Below, one piece after another: positions 60,695 to 64,000 of a stretch of DNA of 64,000 nt. Source of the stretch: Candidatus Borrarchaeum weybense (GTDB lineage Archaea; Asgardarchaeota; Sifarchaeia; Borrarchaeales; Borrarchaeaceae); NCBI GenBank assembly GCA_019057385.1, contig JAHQJS010000006.1, positions 765,038 to 829,037 on the forward strand. The letters are read 5' to 3'. The notes under the pieces are model-generated. The model made no database searches. It was not told the origin of the DNA and saw only the letters and a program-made list of their open reading frames with translations. Both the position numbers and the translations under genes were made by a program. The stretch's first letter is position 1, and every line of letters begins with the position of its first letter.

Positions 60695-61958
60695 TTGACG
60701 CTTCCTCTACTCTTTTCACTGCATCAGAAAAAAGCCTAATGAGTAGATCTATATCATAATCTTCAGGTGATATCTTTTCAATGAATTTTCTAAAATCTTT
60801 TTCTGGATTTTCGATTAGATACTCAACTTCTTCTCCAGGTTTAAGCTCCAAGTCTTCTGCAATAGGATCTGATATTCTGCCTATTGAGAATTGGAGTATG
60901 TTATAATCATCCTTTCGCATTATTTCATTATATAACTCAGTTAGTTCTGCATTGAAGCGTGCCCAGAATGTATGAGGCATATCGCCTTTCACACCAATTT
61001 TGACACGAAACGCTGAATCAAAATCAAATCCAGTAGCTAATTTGTGTGTGTTGAGATACTTTTGTACTTTTTCAATTACCGCTGAAGGAGGATCGTCAGT
61101 ATTTGCATCAATTATCGTAGAAAGCATAGGTCGCGAATCAAGGGTGATAGATGTAACATTGGGTAGTTCATCATGTTCTGCTTGTACCTCTAATATTACT
61201 TTTTCTTGATCTGATTCATCAAAACGCCAACGCTCTATTGCTCCTGCATTATAGGCTTTTTTGCTAATTTTTTCAAAATGATGATTATGTCCGACCGCTA
61301 AATAATCAAAATCTATATCAAGAAGTTCTGCTGGCAAAGTTTCATCTAGTTTCATTCCATGGGTTACACCTATTTCTGTAACACCTTTATTTGAAGTATT
61401 GTAAGTTTTCAGCCAATTTAAATACTCATCTTTAGCATCTTCGCTAAGTGATCCAAGATATTTTTTATTAACGAATGGAAAACAATGAATTACACAGTCT
61501 TTTTCGTTGAGATTGTAGATCAATTGTTTTTTGTTCCCTTGCAAGACGTTTATTAGGTCATCCCAAAATGTAAAGACCTTCACATTTTCTAGAACTTCAA
61601 AACTCTGTATCGTTGAAGTCCTTCGGGAATGAAAAATGCCATGATTTCCATCTATTATGATCGTTGGAATGCCTGCACGATCTAATCTTTTAAGTCCTTT
61701 AACTGCGATGTTCCGAGAAGCCTCAGACGGTGGATAAGGATGTCTTAAAAAGGGGTAATGATAGAAATCGCCGCTATGAACAATAAAATCAATTTCATCC
61801 TTTTTTTCAAGCGCATATGTAATAATCTTCCAATAGGCCCTTGCAAAATCAAATTCAATTGGTTGGAAGTTCATATTGAGATATTTTATTGTCATATGTC
61901 GGACATCGCTTGAAGTGCACCCAAGATGGGTATCTGAAACATGCAAAAAGTTGACCAT
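60675..61958 (-). CDS. mre11: Mre11 nuclease, C-terminus altered by insertion
   Basis: This Mn-dependent nuclease has the phosphoesterase motifs HVSDTHLG, IVHSGDFYH, IDGNHG, GVTHGM and VGHNHHF, in a 427-residue protein. Its C-terminal domain would bind Rad50. ATG 61958 (MVNFLHVSDTH) has GAGGAAC upstream; ATG 61973 adds five residues and overlaps the herA stop. The last six residues (NTPPKR) and the TAG are encoded by the IscB element's terminal hairpin; joining the flanks predicts a native end near ...EASRRS. The change is at the extreme C-terminus and may be tolerated. Confidence 0.93.
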   Translation of the reverse strand: MVNFLHVSDTHLGCTSSDVRHMTIKYLNMNFQPIEFDFARAYWKIITYALEKKDEIDFIVHSGDFYHYPFLRHPYPPSEASRNIAVKGLKRLDRAGIPTIIIDGNHGIFHSRRTSTIQSFEVLENVKVFTFWDDLINVLQGNKKQLIYNLNEKDCVIHCFPFVNKKYLGSLSEDAKDEYLNWLKTYNTSNKGVTEIGVTHGMKLDETLPAELLDIDFDYLAVGHNHHFEKISKKAYNAGAIERWRFDESDQEKVILEVQAEHDELPNVTSITLDSRPMLSTIIDANTDDPPSAVIEKVQKYLNTHKLATGFDFDSAFRVKIGVKGDMPHTFWARFNAELTELYNEIMRKDDYNILQFSIGRISDPIAEDLELKPGEEVEYLIENPEKDFRKFIEKISPEDYDIDLLIRLFSDAVKRVEEASNTPPKR

Positions 61959-61972
61959 TATGAAGTTCCTCA

Positions 61973-63721
61973 TTACAGTATAACTTTTGGATCCTTAGCA
62001 TCTTTAATGGTAGTATATTTTGCACTATCCTTTTTAAAACGATCGTCAAAGAGAGGTACATGAACAACAAAAGGAAGATCACGATAACTTGCTGTTACAA
62101 CAGCTTCTCCACGATCTAATACCTTAAATTCACTCTCAAAGTCTGAAATGTCTCTGCTAGCTGCTTTTATGGCTAATCGTATTTCATCAGCATTTCCAAG
62201 TGCTAAAACAATTTGTGTGTTAAGTTGACTCAATAGAGCGGGATTAATCGATGAAACTTGTTGACTTATGACCGCCAAACCGATTCCAAACTTTCTGCCT
62301 TGACGGGAAATAGCTTTATAGACATTACCTTCAAATCTCATTAGATCTGGAGTGAGAATAGAGGGTGCTTCTTCCACAGTTATGAGAATAGGAACAAGCT
62401 CTGAAGTGTCTTTTACTGTAGTTTGATCTTTTAAGTAGAACTTTTGTATCAAGTTTTTTTGTGAAAAGTCTTTTCTAATGCATTCAGATAAATCACGCGT
62501 TGCAATTTGCTTCTTTAGGATATCTAGTGTATTACTGGATTTTACTGCTTTGCGCAGTTCAAAAACTGTGCGCGCAATTATTGTTGTGCTGAGAAATTGC
62601 TCCCTTTGACTCGTAATGCTTGTATTGAATAATAATACACGCCCCATCTCAAGGGCAGAAACAACATCTAACAGATTTGAACCAGTGTAGCCATCACGAA
62701 AAATGTTAGATCGTCTTAAGAAGGCCAAGTATCTTTCGACAGCATTAACTGTTGCATCCATAAAACCTTGCGCGTCTCCAACATTATTTATCCATTCGTC
62801 ACCGTAAACTGCATGTAGTGAATACATATAAGCTATTTGTGGTGGGGTAAATTGATGGATAGACATAAGATCAATTGGCAGTATCTCTTGTAAGGAAATT
62901 TTGAGTTTTTTAGCATATCTTTGGACATCCCTTGCTGTAGCATCGATACTAGTGGTTAGGTAATAGAAATCGCCAAAAAGCTCACGTCGTACTTTGCTTG
63001 AGCGACTGTCGATTTCATCTATGATATCTTGTATTCCAAACTTTCCTGTCCCTAATGCATATTCATCATGTGGATCGATTGTTAAGAGAGTTATTCTATC
63101 TTCAATACCGTTTAAATAACATTGAAGGTTGTAATCTATGAAGGATTTTGTGATAACCTGCATTAGATTAGATTTTCCAGAGCCAGTAGCACCAAAAATA
63201 CCAACGTGCATTGGAATTTTTCCTTTCGGTATCATAACATCAATATTGAGACTTTCTTCACCTACCAGTAAGTCCCCGACAAATATATCGCCTGAAAGTT
63301 GTGATGCTAAAATATCCTTCAAAGAATCTTCGTTTTGAACTTTCTGAACTTTATAGATTGCTGAAAAATGTTCAGGTAGTCGTCTAGCTTTTTTGAAAAC
63401 GAATTTATTGTCTTTATCATGGTATTTGCCATATCCTAATAGACTTCCTTCGACAGCAATGAGTTTTTCCTCTTCCAAATTAGCAAGATATGCGTCTTTT
63501 TCGACAACCAAGGTTTCAGCAACGGTATCAATAGAGCTGAGTCGTCTTATTATATTCTCAAAATTACTTATACGAAAAATAAAATACCGATACTCACCTC
63601 TCGAAGATGGAATAAGAAAGATGTCTCCTACAGAAAGATCTTCATTTTTTGTAATAACAACAAGTTTTCCTAAATGCCCTCCGGCTAAGACGCCAAATGG
63701 CATACCTAGATCTAATTCCAA
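61973..63721 (-). CDS. herA: HerA hexameric DNA translocase
   Basis: The 582-residue HerA/FtsK-type ATPase has an N-terminal HAS-barrel-like region (GVLAGGHLGKLVVITKN...), Walker A GIFGATGSGKSNLM, Walker B-like ILITVEEAPSIL with Glu in the usual place, and the C-terminal AISRQGRKFGIGLAVISQQ and VLALGNADE motifs. HerA with NurA drives 5' end resection alongside Mre11-Rad50. NurA is not in the window. Its stop abuts the mre11 start, so the genes form one operon. Confidence 0.93.
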   Translation of the reverse strand: MELDLGMPFGVLAGGHLGKLVVITKNEDLSVGDIFLIPSSRGEYRYFIFRISNFENIIRRLSSIDTVAETLVVEKDAYLANLEEEKLIAVEGSLLGYGKYHDKDNKFVFKKARRLPEHFSAIYKVQKVQNEDSLKDILASQLSGDIFVGDLLVGEESLNIDVMIPKGKIPMHVGIFGATGSGKSNLMQVITKSFIDYNLQCYLNGIEDRITLLTIDPHDEYALGTGKFGIQDIIDEIDSRSSKVRRELFGDFYYLTTSIDATARDVQRYAKKLKISLQEILPIDLMSIHQFTPPQIAYMYSLHAVYGDEWINNVGDAQGFMDATVNAVERYLAFLRRSNIFRDGYTGSNLLDVVSALEMGRVLLFNTSITSQREQFLSTTIIARTVFELRKAVKSSNTLDILKKQIATRDLSECIRKDFSQKNLIQKFYLKDQTTVKDTSELVPILITVEEAPSILTPDLMRFEGNVYKAISRQGRKFGIGLAVISQQVSSINPALLSQLNTQIVLALGNADEIRLAIKAASRDISDFESEFKVLDRGEAVVTASYRDLPFVVHVPLFDDRFKKDSAKYTTIKDAKDPKVIL

Positions 63722-63733
63722 GTTTGCTCATCC

Positions 63734-63985
63734 TCACAATCCTATTTTTTTCCTAGCTGATATTAAATGTTCTTCCTTTATGCCTAATTCTTTTGCAATT
63801 TGTATTGCCCTACTAGTTAAAACCTCACGAACGATGTGAGTTAGAGTACATTTTTTATGAGCGAATCCAGGTGGACAAGGATAGCCATACCAGTTTGCTT
63901 CATGGCTCATGAAGTCAAGTTCTCTAAATAGTTTCATTTCACGGTTCTTCATTTTTTCTTTATCTTCATTGAAAATAGACTTCAT
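63734..63985 (-). CDS. small hypothetical protein upstream of herA (5' end may be outside window)
   Basis: The 83-residue frame from ATG 63985 has two Cys and a His cluster (YPCPPGFAHKKC, THIV) followed by a helical, basic C-terminus. The frame is also open to the window edge, so the start may lie beyond 64000; GGTGG directly abuts ATG 63985 and is too close. Internal Met codons (MKNREMKLF) are alternatives. The 12-bp gap to herA indicates the same operon. No homologue is recognised. Confidence 0.55.
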   Translation of the reverse strand: MKSIFNEDKEKMKNREMKLFRELDFMSHEANWYGYPCPPGFAHKKCTLTHIVREVLTSRAIQIAKELGIKEEHLISARKKIGL

Positions 63986-64000
63986 CCACCAAAAATAGTC

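Noticed and set aside
1..64000. CRISPR arrays
   Set aside because: No regularly spaced repeat series was seen; the only short tandem repeat (16496-16551) has no spacers. The nucleases here are transposon-borne IscB, IsrB and TnpB without cas genes.
1..64000. tRNA and rRNA genes
   Set aside because: No cloverleaf with proper T-arm or rRNA segment was recognised; the GGTTCGAGG near 9836 is part of the solo OMEGA RNA and lacks a surrounding tRNA structure.

Overview
The window looks like a chromosomal contig from an archaeon, most probably of the Asgard group. Information-processing genes are archaeal (PriL primase subunit, Mre11/Rad50/HerA, PAC2-type chaperone, PurP, TrpB2, UbiA and geranylgeranyl-reductase-like lipid genes). 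Starts are often TTG or GTG behind GGTG or GGAGG ribosome sites. There is a full Rab/Ras-like small GTPase and a probable longin-like protein, two families that are characteristic of Asgard genomes. The placement is inferred from gene content; no rRNA or tRNA gene was seen.

Layout. 1-9.5 kb: partial ABC permease, zinc-finger protein, TPR protein, small helical proteins, a giant ATPase with four AAA modules, and orotate phosphoribosyltransferase. 9.7-14.4 kb: a small OMEGA-type element without its nuclease gene, a metallophosphoesterase, a nucleotidyltransferase, and a GltD-like oxidoreductase with an N-terminal Lrp/AsnC sensor-like domain. 15.4-20.9 kb: two purP paralogues split by an intact IscB element, then hisF and hisIE, so an AICAR producer and AICAR consumers sit together. 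21-25.3 kb: a NifX-like gene, a hisE fragment, an IscB element broken by one nonsense codon, a TnpB-type end remnant and the small GTPase. 25.5-37.4 kb: paired unknown proteins, a MetE-like methyltransferase, small membrane proteins, a TnpB transposon, PAC2, Hsp20, PriL, TPR and PmbA/TldE. 37.7-38.07 kb: a strong candidate for an unidentified structured RNA of about 300 nt with its own promoter and terminator. 38-45 kb: probable lipoyl assembly region (two radical SAM enzymes, LplA fused to a DUF116-like domain), TrpB2, a GGR-type flavoprotein and rubredoxin. 45.5-55 kb: longin-like protein, cupin, aminotransferase, YbaK, two GT-C glycosyltransferases sharing a gene-conversion tract, a dsRBD-less RNase III and UbiA. 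55-64 kb: a decayed IsrB element and the rad50-mre11-herA operon, split by a third IscB element.

The most striking theme is the density of RNA-guided (OMEGA) transposons: three IscB, one IsrB, one TnpB and at least three remnants in 64 kb. The five IscB/IsrB-type elements all start right after GTCAA, carry terminal hairpins and share an upstream RNA core. Several sit within about 20 bp of a host start codon or operon junction.
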